DNA from: Limnoperna fortunei
Lineage: Eukaryota; Mollusca; Bivalvia; Mytilida; Modiolidae
Length of the DNA: 64,000 nt
Direction: 5' to 3'
Assembly (NCBI GenBank): GCA_944474755.1
Contig: OX104117.1
Location: 65,401,522-65,465,521, forward strand
Positions 51,709 through 63,727 of this stretch are shown piece after piece (position 1 is the first letter of the stretch; each line of letters begins with the position of its first letter). Below the pieces are notes generated by a model. The model worked only from the letters and a program-made list of their open reading frames with translations, searched no databases and was not told where the DNA came from. The translations under genes were made by a program, and so were the position numbers.

Positions 51709-51907
51709 TATCTACTTTTATCAACCAGTCAGGCAACAGAATTTTCAACAAAGATGATCTTTTTATGGTATTTCTTGTTTTGAAAATTTACTTGTGAGTT
51801 TCACAGTATGCAATATTTTACACCAAGATGTGACCTAGCAAAATGATTAGGCTTGACTTTATAGACAATGCTGGTGTCCGATGGCTCATGACCAGTGGTA
51901 ATTGAAA
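51709..51907 (+). pseudogene. Dead copy of BFAR exon 6
   Basis: Compared with 33084-33283, STSQATEFSTKMIFLWYFLF is still readable, then TGA. Shifts and further stops follow, although GATGGCTCATGACCAGTGG and the donor GTGAGT survive. A remnant of the local exon 6 duplicate follows at 51940-51990. Confidence 0.88.
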
Positions 51908-52399
51908 GTGAGTCACTTTTAGTCCAATAAAATGAAAAGATTTATCTAGCAACATGTTTAGCTTTGACTATTATAGAAATCGCTGGTGTATTATTACATT
52001 TCTTGTTTGTTAAAACCATTGTGTTTTATCCATTATATTCATTGGACAGTCTTCTACACAGTTTTTGTTTTATGCCAATCAGAAATTTAAAAATTGCCAC
52101 CAACAAAGATGAAATGCCTTAATAATTGCCTATTCTAATAAGTTGAGTAAAATAGATTCCTGCTATAAACTAGCGTTCTTAACATGTACTATTACTTATC
52201 TTCACAAATAAAATGAAATATCCACATATACCTCATTAAAACTAAAAATATCTGTTAATATATTTTTTCCTGACTGTGTAATGCATACTTTTAAACCAAT
52301 AAAGTATTTCAGCTTCTATCTACTGTTGTTTTGAATTAATGACGCATTTGTTTTGCTATTAGTTATTGTACATTGAATGGTGACGTCTGCTGTTGCCAG

Positions 52400-52578
52400 A
52401 GACATAAGGTCTATAGTGTCCAGATACAGCAAACACATTTTTGGGAAGATCATATGCGTCACATTTTGGCCAATAATTCCAAAATTTGTATGCCATTTTT
52501 TTTCTTTTTTTTGCATTGTATTTTCCTCCACATAGAAACTAAGGAATAGAGTATAAAATATTTATGGTGAGACTGTGA
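52400..52578 (+). pseudogene. Dead copy of BFAR last exon
   Basis: The acceptor TTGCCAG is kept. Reading gives DIRSIVSRYSKHIFGKIICV and FWPIIPKFVCHFF, then a frameshift in T runs and a TAG before the original stop. Upstream exons of the gene are not duplicated here, so it cannot encode BFAR. Confidence 0.88.
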
Positions 52579-53039
52579 TAAAAGAAAGATTTATATGCCA
52601 ATAATTCTAAATATGATTTGCATATTTAGAAATACGTTTATTTAATTGGTCGAGATTACTTCCGGCATAAGTTTTCAACGGAATTTATTTTTTGATAAAT
52701 GAAGTTGACTAAATAATTTTGACCTTTTTTTATCTGAACCAACGTAAACAAAGTTTGCGGCCTTAAACATCGATAGCGATCAACTTGCGTTATTTGTTTG
52801 ATGAATTATCATTAATGATTTAAAACTTTTCTTCATTTCTTGTGTTCAATAAAGACAATTATGTTATAGATTGAAGTTAAAACTTAGTTTTGTTTATTAA
52901 AATCAAAAGATGGTTTATAGACTGATGGTACGTAAACATCAACAAAATATTTATGCGTTCTGTCAATATATTTACCAAATAGACAAGAAATATAAAAATT
53001 GAGAATACCTTAGACACATTAATTTTTAATAACAGTTAA

Positions 53040-53505
53040 AAGAATAACAAGAATTAACACATCCGTCAAAATTTTAAGGTCACAGTTGTCAATCATTAGA
53101 CATTTTTACAAAACAAATAAATAAATAATAAAATAAAAAATAAATAAATACATAACGTTTTCGAACAATAACTTAAAAAGTTTGCATTTAATTTCAATGC
53201 AACTTTGGGATTAGTTGGATCGAAATCCTATCAAGTTTTGGGGAAAATTCATCAAAATTAAATGTCGCAAAAAATGTTAGAAATGTTTGCAAACGAAAAA
53301 AGAAAAAACGTTTCAGGACAATAACTCCAAAAGTGAGCAATTGATTTCAATGAAATTTTATGATATTACGTATCAGGTGTGTAAGAAGCCAATTGATGCT
53401 GTAGGAATTCTATCAATGGTGAAGGTCACCAATCGACAAAAACGTTTTACAAAAAAGTTCTGCAAAATTTTAGCGGAGTATCACTGATCGCTGGGTGGAT
53501 ATCCT
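53040..53505. mobile_element. Degenerate dispersed element (family of 13432)
   Basis: AAAAAGTTTGCATTTAATTT, TATCAGGTGTGTAAGAAGCC, GGTGAAGGTCACCAATCGAC and GGAGTATCACTGATCGCTGG match the internal and terminal blocks of the family. The left end is missing. Confidence 0.65.
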
Positions 53506-54141
53506 AGGACAAAGTGATTGCGGATACCTGCATCGATTATTATTGCTATGATTTCATATCTGCAAAATTATGTTTGTTTCAACTGAATAAAACAAGATCA
53601 GCTGGTATTAATTAATCTGCAGTAATCTGATCTGACACGGAGGCATTATTACGTCGTAGTAATGCCATCTGTAGCAACAAACATCACAAACTGTTTATTT
53701 TTAATTTGTATAATTATACAATACTTGCTTATATAGAGGGCATTTTCATGATATCCTTATTACACAAGGAAAGGTCGTATTGCCTGAAACATTGATAATG
53801 CCCAGGCGAAGGCGACGGTATCAATGTTGACGGTAATACGACCTAATGTCCCGAGTCCTGTCGTGTAGCATGACAACGCCAGGGTATATGGAAAAACTAT
53901 TTTATTTATTTCATCGAAGAATAAAGAAACGATGAGCAAATATATCCTTATGTCACACAAAGTCGTTCTAGCCAAGTATATGTAATTCCAGGTTTAATTA
54001 TTTTATTACGCTAAAGACTAGCCCAATCGATATATCGTACTACAAATAAATTACTTACAGAGACCTGGTGTAAAAAATTTTATTTCAGTTTTTCTCAGTT
54101 CTTGATAACTGTTTAACTTTAAGCTTTTATCAGCTATTTAA
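53506..54141 (+). other. Intergenic DNA
   Basis: No gene or repeat family recognised. An open frame at 53760-53975 (minus) has no identifiable domain. Confidence 0.4.
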
Positions 54142-54308
54142 TGGCGTCCAGTTTTTATTGGGGTTGGGGGGGGGAGCTGAGTACCCGCCCTTCGTAAAAA
54201 AAACCTGTCAATTAAGGATATAATTGAGCCAGCAGTAAGTCGCGAACTGACATCGTCAGTGTTGACCATGCAATCAATATCTTTAACCACTCGGCCACCC
54301 ACCGATGC
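54142..54308 (-). mobile_element. Diverged tRNA-derived SINE
   Basis: On the minus strand GGTGGCCGAGTGGTTAAAG, then GTTGACCATG, AGTTCGCGACTTACTG and CCCCAATAAAAACTGGACGC are shared with 35531-35795. It is shortened at the tail. Confidence 0.8.
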
Positions 54309-55090
54309 CCCTAATGAGGTCTTCTGTGAAAAATAAGCATTGACATAATGTTTAAAATGACGGACAGCCAACAAGTGAAGAGCCTCGTTTAAAATTACCA
54401 GTACCATCAAAACATATCCAGAAACCAATTATATGCCAGTACTGTGACAGATATAGGTTTTATTTACGCGTTATAACTGTTTAATGACATTTAACACAGA
54501 AAAGTTGTCAATATTTTATGTTATTTACTAAATTTGTCAGCAAAAATTTGTCAAGTTCAACACAGGGGAATGTGGTTTTAATTAACTTAATGCCAACACA
54601 ATTATGTTAACAAAAATCCTAAGATTGAAAACAGTAGTTTTAGCTATCCGTGGTTTGAAACAACCATAAAATTGTACTGCTCATTTATAAGACATTCGTA
54701 TTTTTGGTTTGAGCTCAACAGCAGTCTTAGCAGGACGATTATCGTACACGAGGAAAAGCGCGCCAATCTTCCCCTGATGTTTCCGACAAATATGTCGACT
54801 TTTAGTTTAAACATATTTATTTCAATAATATCATACAAAGTTACAAGCAGACATAAACATAAAACGCAAAGGATTCGGAAACAAGCTAATGAAAGCTTAT
54901 ATCAGGTCCGTTTCCTAATTGTTGAAAGAGTACTACATATTAGGATTAGTAAACATGCTACATGAAGGAAATATGTTTATATAAATTAACCCTTGTTTGA
55001 CAATATATAACTAAGGAATAACAGAAACAACACAAATATATATATGTAAAAAAAAACTGTAAAGTAATGATGAAATGCAAGAAAAAATAA
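54309..55090 (+). other. Intergenic DNA
   Basis: AT-rich sequence. The right end is probably the 3' untranslated part of the LINE fragment at 55099. No gene is supported. Confidence 0.4.
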
Positions 55091-55098
55091 GATATTGC

Positions 55099-55440
55099 TT
55101 AGAATCGTTTACTTGCTATGATGAAGTTTTGAGTTTTGATAAATATATCTGTATTTTGTTCAAGCGTTAGGCTATCTGACCCAAACAGTAAAAGGTTTAC
55201 ATCAACAGGTACATTGCAGTTAATAGTGAAAATGGTATTGTCTCTAATGTTTGTGTATATATGGCAGTAAAGTAAGTAATGAGTAGTTGACTCAGTGTGT
55301 CCACATACACAGTTGGGTGATTCGATTAGATTACGTGAGAAAAGGTGTTCGTTTAGAGAAGAACAGTTCATGCGTAATCTAGAGTGGAATATTTGACCTT
55401 GTCTACTTTTAATCCACACTTGTTTGCGTGCTAGTAGATC
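55099..55440 (-). mobile_element. 5'-truncated LINE fragment (C-terminal ORF2 end)
   Basis: Reads ARKQVWIKSRQGQIFHSRLR, CSSLNEHLFSRNLIESPNC and CVCGHTESTTHYLLYC, a Cys/His zinc-binding end typical of LINE ORF2 proteins, then stops at 55099. The sequence differs from the other two LINEs, so it is a separate family. Confidence 0.75.
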
Positions 55441-56570
55441 TGTATTTTTTTTTTTTGTGATGATGACAAATGATGATATTTAATAAGAAATAAATAGGAC
55501 TGGACTAACTCCCGAAAAACATGCACCTTAAAAATGTGGACTTTCTCCCCACCGTGACGTCATTTAAACACTATAAATAGCAAGGTAACCCATAATAACG
55601 GGACGTTATCTTTTGTGTTGCCCTTTGTACGTAATGATTAATATGACGTCAGGGAGCAAACGCCATCATACATACAATAATACTTGTGTTACTTCATTGT
55701 ACTTAATTTGATTGGTTTGAGTCACACTAGACTAAAACCTGTTGTGATTTTTAAATTAGATGATTGTTTTTCTTTTTTAATGAATATCATAGCAGTTTGT
55801 GATATGAGAACCTGCAGTTTTTTAAATTATTTATTATGGAATAATGCCAATACTCATTTTTATCAGAATTTCTCTTTGCGATAAGATTATATTACTAGTT
55901 ATACATTATATATTTTCATTGTAATTATGTGTTAAAATAATTATATTTATTGCAATATTGAGCAAGGTCCTTGGTGGCAGACTGGTTATGAAGTGAATTT
56001 CATTGATTGAATTTATGCTTATTACGTCTATACAGTAAAAGTCAGCGTACTTTGGCAGAGGTTTTCTGAGTGACAAATAAAAACTGTTTACCACTTAATA
56101 TGCACTTTTTCTAGTTTCAAAAAGGTGCAAATTGATCTCAACAATTATTTTCCACATTTAACCCGAAGTTTGATATGCGGCGGTTTTTTATTTTGATAGG
56201 GCTTAGTACGCCTTCGTACAAGGTCGTTTGCAGTTCAAACGGAAAAAGTCTCGCAGTTTGTCCGAATACCATACAATATAACGAAAGCATACGTTTCTTT
56301 GGAAACAACGTAGGAGGTTCAGACAACAACTCGTTCAGAAACAAAAATGTAAAATTTCTGTCACAAAAGTCAAGGATGACAAGTGACCATGTTAACAGCC
56401 GTCGTTTTTTTGTTTTTGAGTGAGTCGACCTCGTTCATACATCGATGAATTACCGAAAATTAGCGTTTAATCTTATAATAATTACTTTCATTTTGGCAGG
56501 TTTTAGCACAGCTAGGATGTTAGTGGATCCAGGCAGTCAAGCACGTTTTGACTGTCATCAAAGTCAAGTT
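55441..56570 (+). other. Intergenic DNA
   Basis: No supported gene. Overlapping open frames on both strands at 56138-56423 have no recognisable domain. Confidence 0.4.
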
Positions 56571-56579
56571 AGTCTTTCA

Positions 56580-56745
56580 CAACAAATTAAAATCCGTGAT
56601 AACAAATTCTGGAATCCGTTATAACGAATTACAATTCGTAATCACGAATTCTGGAGGTCGTTATATAGAATTAAAATTCGTAATCACGAATTCTGGAGGT
56701 CGTTATATAGAATTAAAATTCGTAATCACGTATTATAAAAAATGT
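56580..56745 (+). repeat. About 42-bp repeat with ACGAATT/AATTCGT palindromes
   Basis: Nearly four units: AAAATTCGTAATCACGAATT then CTGGAGGTCGTTATATAGAA. The first unit is the most diverged. Confidence 0.9.
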
Positions 56746-57498
56746 TAGGTCCTTTAGAAGCTTACCCCGGAATGGATAGTAAATTACAATATGTATAAAA
56801 GATATGATTTTACATTAAGCACTACTAAATAACAATTGAATAACCAAATTTACCTTTAAAACAAATCTATAATAAAGAATAGGGCACACAATGTTTCTTC
56901 GCACGTATTTGTTGACATCATATTGGCTAAAATAAAGTATGAACGTGTAGCTTAAATTATGATAATAGCAAACACGGAAAGAATATTCTGTACTACGTTC
57001 TGCTTAGATTTGATCCCACTGGCAGTTCATTATCGTATCAATAGAAAAAAATTCATTTTTTTTAAATACTTTAACTGACCAAGAGACCAAGAAAAAGTTG
57101 ATTATTTACTTAACCCATCAACACAGTCGCAAGGGAATAAATTTGGGATCCTTTATAAAAAGTAATTGTAACTGAGGACAGGGATCCTTAATTATTTACT
57201 GCGTTCTTTCATTATATGTTCAAAATGTATTCTTTTGACATCCGAACTTTTTTTAAATTTCCCAGCAGATTTGAGAAATAAATTGGTTAACAATAACAAA
57301 AATAACTACATAAAAAACCAAGTATGAAGTTTCAACACAGTGGTTATCGGACTTGGAAATTTTACTTTTTAGCATGGAGCAACACTATGCCAATTAGCTT
57401 GTCTAAATCGAAAATAATAAAATGATGTAAACCTAATTATTAATTTGTAAATTATTTAAAGTACTAGTTATTACGACTGATCTTCCTGAACTGTCATT
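56746..57498 (+). other. Intergenic DNA
   Basis: AT-rich; I see nothing coding or repeated in it. Confidence 0.5.
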
Positions 57499-59500
57499 AT
57501 AAGATAAGATAAGATAAGATATTTTTATTTGCCAATTATGGTCCCACAGGGGGCTATTACAAATATAAACAATCATGATTTATGACATACATGGACATTC
57601 TATAATGAGACAAACAGATAATATAAATATATATGACCCCGGCGAGGTTGTTCCTTTATAATAGTAGGTCTAGTGAACGACAGATTTATAAGTACATATA
57701 TATATGTACAAATTTATATATATATATATATATATACATACATAAATATTTTTTTCCTTTTTTATTTTTTATAAGTACCCTCTGTTTATTTATTATAGGA
57801 TTAAGTGTATTTATTATAGTTACAATTTTACAAGAGTCACCAAGGGACGGTGCTTATGGATATACTCCAGCCACATTTCATGGACAAGAGTATACCACCT
57901 CGTGACTGATGTAGAATCGCAAGATAACGAGGCTATAGATGCGTGGAGACATAGAATATCTGCAACAGACGCCAAGGGACGGTGCTTGTATGGATATGTT
58001 CTCTGTTATATTTTATAACAGAGAACAACCCACCTCGCGTCTGGTGCAGAACATCAAGGTCTTTTGTAGCAAAAATAGAAAAATTAAATAAATAAAATTC
58101 TCTATTTTTTTTATGTGGATTAAGAAACGGTAGATGTAGCAAAAAATAGTTTTAATATTAACAATTAAATGGGTAAGGTCAGTTTAAATTATCAGTAATA
58201 AAGGTACATAATTGGGTTAAGATCTCTTCATTCTCACATGATAATAACCAAAGTAGCTTTGCTTCTAGATCAAGTGCATTGAAGTTAACACAGTTCTCTG
58301 TGATAATTTTGTTCAGATTCGTACGATCATAATGAGCGCATTTGAATAAAAAATGAATTTCATTTTCAACCTCGCCAGAGTCACATTTCTGGCACAGTCG
58401 TTGGTCTGGAGGGGCACCCTGGTATCTACCCCTTTCAATTTGGAGATGATGGGATGAAATTCTAAGCTTGGTCATCCCCCTCCTTCGCTCAAAATTTCTA
58501 ACTTTATCTAAATATTTCTCAAACCCAAAGGTGTCTTTAAACTTGACATATGTTCTAAGTTTTCCTTCTTTATTTTGTTCCCGCTTATTTTTCCATTCTG
58601 CTATAAAAGCATCTCGAACATGACTTTTTATGCATTGTTTTTTTAGCTTATTTTGTCCCTGAAGACAGAAGTTGGGTGTGTTTTTTATTATTACATTTAA
58701 CGCCCCATACCAAGATGATTTTTTTTTATAATGTAATTTTTTGGAGTGGGAGAAGGCGTTTTGTAAGAGTGGAAATTCCTCTATGTCATGCTCTAATCTT
58801 TGCCAATAATTTAGCATAGACTTAACAATGTCATAGTACAACGGGAAGCGACCGAGTTCTGATAGCACTGCATAATTTGTAGCTTTTTTATTGACGCCAA
58901 GTATTTGTTTGCAAAACTTAACATGTAGTTTTTCACTTATTAAGTTGTTGTATATTCTGTCAAAAGGTAAAGAATCATCAAATCTGTATTTTGGTGTGTG
59001 ACAATTAAATGTTCCCCATATTTCACAACCGTACAGAAGGATTGGTTTGATAGTATGATCAAACACATGCATGCTGGTTTTAAGTTTTGGGTTTAAGAAT
59101 AAAAACTCTTTACTTAATTTGTAGTATGCTTTTAGCGACTTTTTATAAAGTTCATTCTGAGCGAAGGAGAAGGTGCCAGAGGCTGTAAAATAAATTCCCA
59201 AATATTTATACTGTTGTACACATTCTAATTCATATACATTATATTTGAAGGAATGTTTAATGTGTCTGCCTGCCTTGTTGAAGACCAGAATTTTTGTTTT
59301 AATAGGGTTAAGTGATAAGCACCAGTCCTTACAGTATTTGTAAAGAATGTCTAGTTTATTTTGAAGACCTTTAGCGGATGTGGATAATAAAATCATATCA
59401 TCTGCATATAAAAGGCAGTTAATAGGTTTACCATTAAGAAATACTGGATCCACTGAACTTTCTAAGTAGGTTGGTAAATTATATTTCTGTAATTTGAAGT
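57499..59500 (-). mobile_element. 5'-truncated LINE related to the 25-31 kb element
   Basis: On the minus strand, the reverse transcriptase C-terminal half (59500-58179) is followed by an about 680-base 3' region and the end AATTGGCAAATAAAAATA with TATCT tail units (57499-57523). The 3' end motif matches that of the larger LINE. The 3' region contains GCCAAGGGACGGTGCTT twice (57837 and 57970) on the plus strand and a (TA)n tract at about 57715-57735. Confidence 0.85.
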
Positions 59501-59585
59501 GCAAATTATTTTGTTGCAATTCTGCTATGTTTAGAGAAATTATAATACCGCATGTGCAGTTTGAACAAATTTTCAATGACAACAT
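58179..59585 (-). pseudogene. LINE ORF2 fragment: reverse transcriptase 3' half and zinc-binding end
   Basis: The open frame of 468 codons holds CLLYADDMILLSTSAKGLQN (the catalytic YADD), KTKILVFNKAGR, YKYLGIYFTASGTF, and LLYGCEIWGTF. It ends with CQKCDSGEVENEIHFLFKC, the zinc-binding block. Sequence before about residue 40 does not match reverse transcriptase, so the truncation point is near 59480. No stop interrupts the retained part, which suggests a fairly recent insertion. Its products would come only from an intact copy elsewhere. Confidence 0.88.
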
Positions 59586-60585
59586 CGGGCCTATTTATAT
59601 AACTGAATAATAAATGAAAGCGGAAGGCAAACCTTAATATTAAATGTAAATAACACATACTAGTATGTATAAAATTATCAATTTGGTTGCTTCAAAGTTT
59701 TATATTTCTCTGTAGTTATTACAAAAATGTAATTTTCTTTTTTCTATTTTATTTGATCGAAACGAAAGCGTTATTAATTACAAACAAACCCTTTTTTCAA
59801 ACAACCTAACTTGCCTTGTATGATATTTGCGACTTAGGGGATGAACAAACATATTTGTTCCTTCCACACAGTGACATTATATACTAATAGTATACTCTGT
59901 CCCTGTCCTACGCCAGTATTAAATATAACTAACTTCACACAAATAAAAAAAAAAACTACGAATTAATTTGTTAATCTATATTATTGTAGATTTAATGAAG
60001 TGAAAAATACAAAATCAGGTTGTTTTCTTCAAACTTAACCCGCAGCAACATTAATTGTAGGAATTGACAATTAACAGAAATTTGTGTTTATATTGTTTAT
60101 TTCATATGTTTATGGCAAAATCTCTAAAATTAAATTCATGATAGCTAGCGGGTACAAATAAAACATCAGATATACCGTTTCTACATAGATATCAGCTGTA
60201 ATGAATTAAACTGTGCAAAGTAGGTTGCACGTGCACACATATTTATCTAAAAATAGTGGCACATCAATGTGAACTCAACTGATGTCTAGACAGGAGCTGC
60301 TTTCTCAACCGGTCCACCAGAGTGCGCCAATGTTTATTGGGTTCAGGTTACTGTCTTTCGATGTCTTTGATACCTATTGTTGTCTTTGGTTTCTTCTTTG
60401 CGTCGCGTGTTTTTGTCTTAATCAGAATTTTGTCAATTTCCTTTGGTTATCGATTCTTGTTGACAGATCAGTTTTCTTACATTTTTGTTTACTTTTTTTC
60501 TAAATTAGTCGTGGTAGTGTATAGTACATAACTATATTGATGCAATATTTTTAACTTTATTTTTAATTTTTCTTCTCAATATAAT
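59586..60585 (+). other. Intergenic DNA with a dispersed repeat at about 60280-60490
   Basis: CCACCAGAGTGCGCCAATGT and TTTATTGGGTTCAGGTTACT resemble the minus-strand repeat at 38040-38290. The overlapping open frames here belong to that repeat. Confidence 0.5.
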
Positions 60586-60586
60586 T

Positions 60587-61090
60587 ATACCCCGATTACA
60601 AAGTGGGCGGATATAGTGACGGGGATGTGCGTCCGTTACACTTACAGTACCCCTCTGTAACCTCATTCACCACTGCATTGAGTTTATATAAACTCACAAA
60701 ATCTGCGACTCGACTCCAATCTTAATTGACAAGGATTGCCAGTTTTCCTACAGTACCCCTCTGTAACCTCATTCACCACTGCATTGAGTTTATATAAACT
60801 CACAAAATCTGCGACTCGACTCCAATCTTAATTGACAAGGATTGCCAGTTTTCCTACCGCAGGTCGGGGTTCTCTCCGGGTACTCCGGCTTCCTCCCCCA
60901 ATAAAAACTGGACACCATGAAATAGCTGAAAAATTGCTGAAAGTGGCGTTAAAACACCATTCAAACAGACAAACAAACTCACAAAATCTGCGTCACATAG
61001 TGCCATTGTGTAAATGATACTTGACATTTTAAAGGGAATCAAGATATTTATGGTTTCCCACAGCAAATCGTGGACTTTACATTTGGAAAA
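60587..61090. mobile_element. Dispersed element interrupted by a SINE, with 106-bp duplication
   Basis: It starts TACCCCGATTACAAAGTGGG, contains CACATAGTGCCATTGTG and GGTTTCCCACAGCAAATCG like 31918-32925. The segment at 60645-60750 is repeated at 60751-60856 and includes both element and SINE sequence. Confidence 0.75.
60814..60974 (+). mobile_element. 5'-truncated SINE with 18-bp target duplication
   Basis: It starts ACTCGACTCCAATCTTAATT and ends GTTAAAACACCATTCAAACA. AAACTCACAAAATCTGCG flanks it (60796-60813 and 60975-60992). The tRNA-like head is missing. Confidence 0.88.
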
Positions 61091-61164
61091 AGGCATCTAG
61101 ACCAAATATACGAGTAAATATTTTATTTCTCTTTTTATATAAACGTTTTTTTTTAAACTTACAA

Positions 61165-61255
61165 GACCTTCGGTGACTGAGTGTTGTATGTAGTTAACCA
61201 TCTACTGAGGATCCCTGTTGTGTGAACACTAGGTTGTGTGTTCGAGCGTATTACT
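61165..61255 (+). mobile_element. Decayed SINE head
   Basis: CCTTCGGTGACTGAGTG and GGTTGTGTGTTCGAGC resemble the A and B box regions of the SINE head; the body is not recognisable. Confidence 0.45.
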
Positions 61256-63727
61256 ATTTTATTAACTGTAACTGACGTGTCCATTCATTCATTCATTATC
61301 TGCATTCTAACTATTGCTGAACACGTACATCTGGAGTCTCTATATAGAAGATTGCGGTTGTGTAGGACACAACGATAATTCAGTTTCACAGTGTCCGCCT
61401 TATAGACTACTCATTACGTGTTTGCACGTTCCTTTATACCCATTGATTTTCTTTTACCTCGTGAAAAGTTGAACTCGTTTTTGGTCATTTGCTCAAGTAA
61501 TAAAGCGGATGCCACGTGTAACGTCTGCGTTCACCCGCCATTTTTTTTTCGGGGGGGGGGGGTGTCTTTTGTTTTCTGTATATGTTCTCTTTTATTGTTT
61601 TTTCTGTTTTAATAGTTGGCCACAGTGTTTGTTGATTTATTTTACGATATTTCACGTTGTAAAATATTTTAGACGTATGTTTGTTTCGTGCTCACAGAAA
61701 CCAAATACCGCGATACTTTGAGATAAATTTGTTGTACTTGAAGATTCATGTAGGCAGCGCCAATGAAATTATATCTGTGACCATCAAAGCACCAATCGAT
61801 GTTCACAAAATATATAACGGTTATCGTCATCTAATTTCATTGCAATACAAATACGAATTACTTAATAAAATTTGACATTTAACGGAAATAAAGTCTGTGC
61901 TTACGTTAACATCTGACGGCATTTACAACAAAAATTTTCACGCTGTCCTATCAAAAATTAAATATGACATGTATTAAAAAGAAGAAAAAGCATAGATCAT
62001 AAGTACTTATAATATATATCACGAAAGATACCAAATGAGTGTAGGAGTAGAAGGCATAGCATGCATACTATAAAGTCCTAATGACTGTTGGAAATGAATC
62101 TTTGTAATGTGTGTTTACAGCTGTTTAAGGTGGAACTGACATGCATGCCGTTGGAAGTAATTGATAAGATATCTGTCGTGATATACATAGTAGAATTGTA
62201 ATAAATGGGGTAATCTTTTGATAAATACTCAAGCTCTTAAATTAACCATAACATTAATTCCATAACAGTCGTGGTTTCTCGCCATTTCGATGTTAAATCA
62301 ATGCTATTTGTCTAAGATAGTTTAACTGTGGAATACTACAATTATTTAAACTGATGGATTGAAGACTTTACGTTATGCGACAATAATTAAATTTCCAAAA
62401 CGAAATCCATATCAACGTTTGCTCAGCGAAAGGGAAACATTAAAATCTATATTGAAACAAATAACCTGATAATAGTATAACATTTCAATGATCAATTTCT
62501 GTAAACCAACAGAGGAAACTATTAGCCATTTATACGACATTTAACCTCAAGTCGATGCACTTCAATTGAATGTTGACGTCGTTTGGTAAACCGTGATGTA
62601 ATCGACTTCGTCATCTTCTATCTTTTATTTATAACATTGAAAAACAAATTATTAGTAAAAATTGTGTACACTTATTTAAAAAAAAACTATTAGTAAGCAG
62701 TTATACTTTCAGAAAATATAAAAGGACCAATCACAATTGAATCTCAGGAAAACACTTTTGGAAATGTTATTACCTGTGATCTTAACTTTGCTTAAAATGT
62801 TTAATTTCGACACTTTTGTTTCAAAATGCCGTAAATACAAAGAACACGTACCCATCAACTGTTTAAAAGATCTTACATTTTAAACACTTATGTTGAAAAT
62901 TTTACTAAACAATGTATTAGCATATAAGTAGAATTTGGCACCCTGTCTTTCAAATGGTATTAGTACCTAAATGGATAACGATATGTGGTTGGGTAACTAC
63001 AAGGTGCATATTTATTATTTATTCCAACTGATACAGCCTTTCAGTATTTTTGTTTTCAAATCCCATTATTTCAATTGCTTACAAGAGGAACTCCTACTTG
63101 TAACCATAGCAACAATACTTGATAACCGCACCTTAGTTCTCGCGTAAAATAAAAAACTTTATGTTATCATACTCTGGATATAGGAAGACAAGTCTTCCGA
63201 AATATTCTACGTGTTGAAGAAAACGTTTATCTAAACTTTTTTTATTCAATGCGCACAACAGTAGAATTACCGACGAATTATTCCGATACCGTATATTCAA
63301 CTAGTGACTTTTCTTAGATGCAGAATCAAAAATCTAATGTAAAAATCGTAATTTACTTTCATTTTCATTGTATTCCTACATTTAAACTTTATATGTGATT
63401 GTCATTTATACTAATACACCGTATACAAACCTCAACACCCGTTTTAATCAAACTTAATCTGTGTCTGTTGGAAAGCACATTGATTCCAACAACAAAAAAG
63501 ACATGCTGGACTGTTAATATATAGTAGTGTGGGCTCATATTTCAACGTGCAATGGAACTTATTGTGCACATTCATCGCGGATTTTGTGTGGGGGAGGGGG
63601 CTACTACTAATGAAGAGAAAACTCGCTGTCAAATTACCCATTATAAGTTGATATAATGATATATAAATATTATATACCATACAAAGCTGGAAATTAAAGA
63701 TACCACTGACATGAAAAATCAGTTTGT
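61256..63727 (+). other. Intergenic DNA
   Basis: AT-rich, with a G run at 61550-61562. Short open frames at 61418-61875 and 63444-63680 have no identifiable domain. Confidence 0.45.

Larger units (their letters stand above)
41405..52620 (+). repeat. Block B: diverged tandem copy of 12830-34300
   Basis: Colinear matches in the same order: 36-bp array, GTTTTATGTCCT repeats, AATATAGTTTTGTCATGGA, the (CAAT)n SINE tail, the CTTTCACTTTGTCTGTG array, GGCAAATTTAGACAATTA, and the copies of BFAR exons 6 and 7. Block B is about 11.2 kb against 21.5 kb for block A; the difference is mostly insertions in A. Confidence 0.88.

Noticed and set aside
51709..52578. A second functional BFAR gene
   Set aside because: Exon copies have stops and shifts, and no copies of the RING or SAM exons lie upstream in block B.
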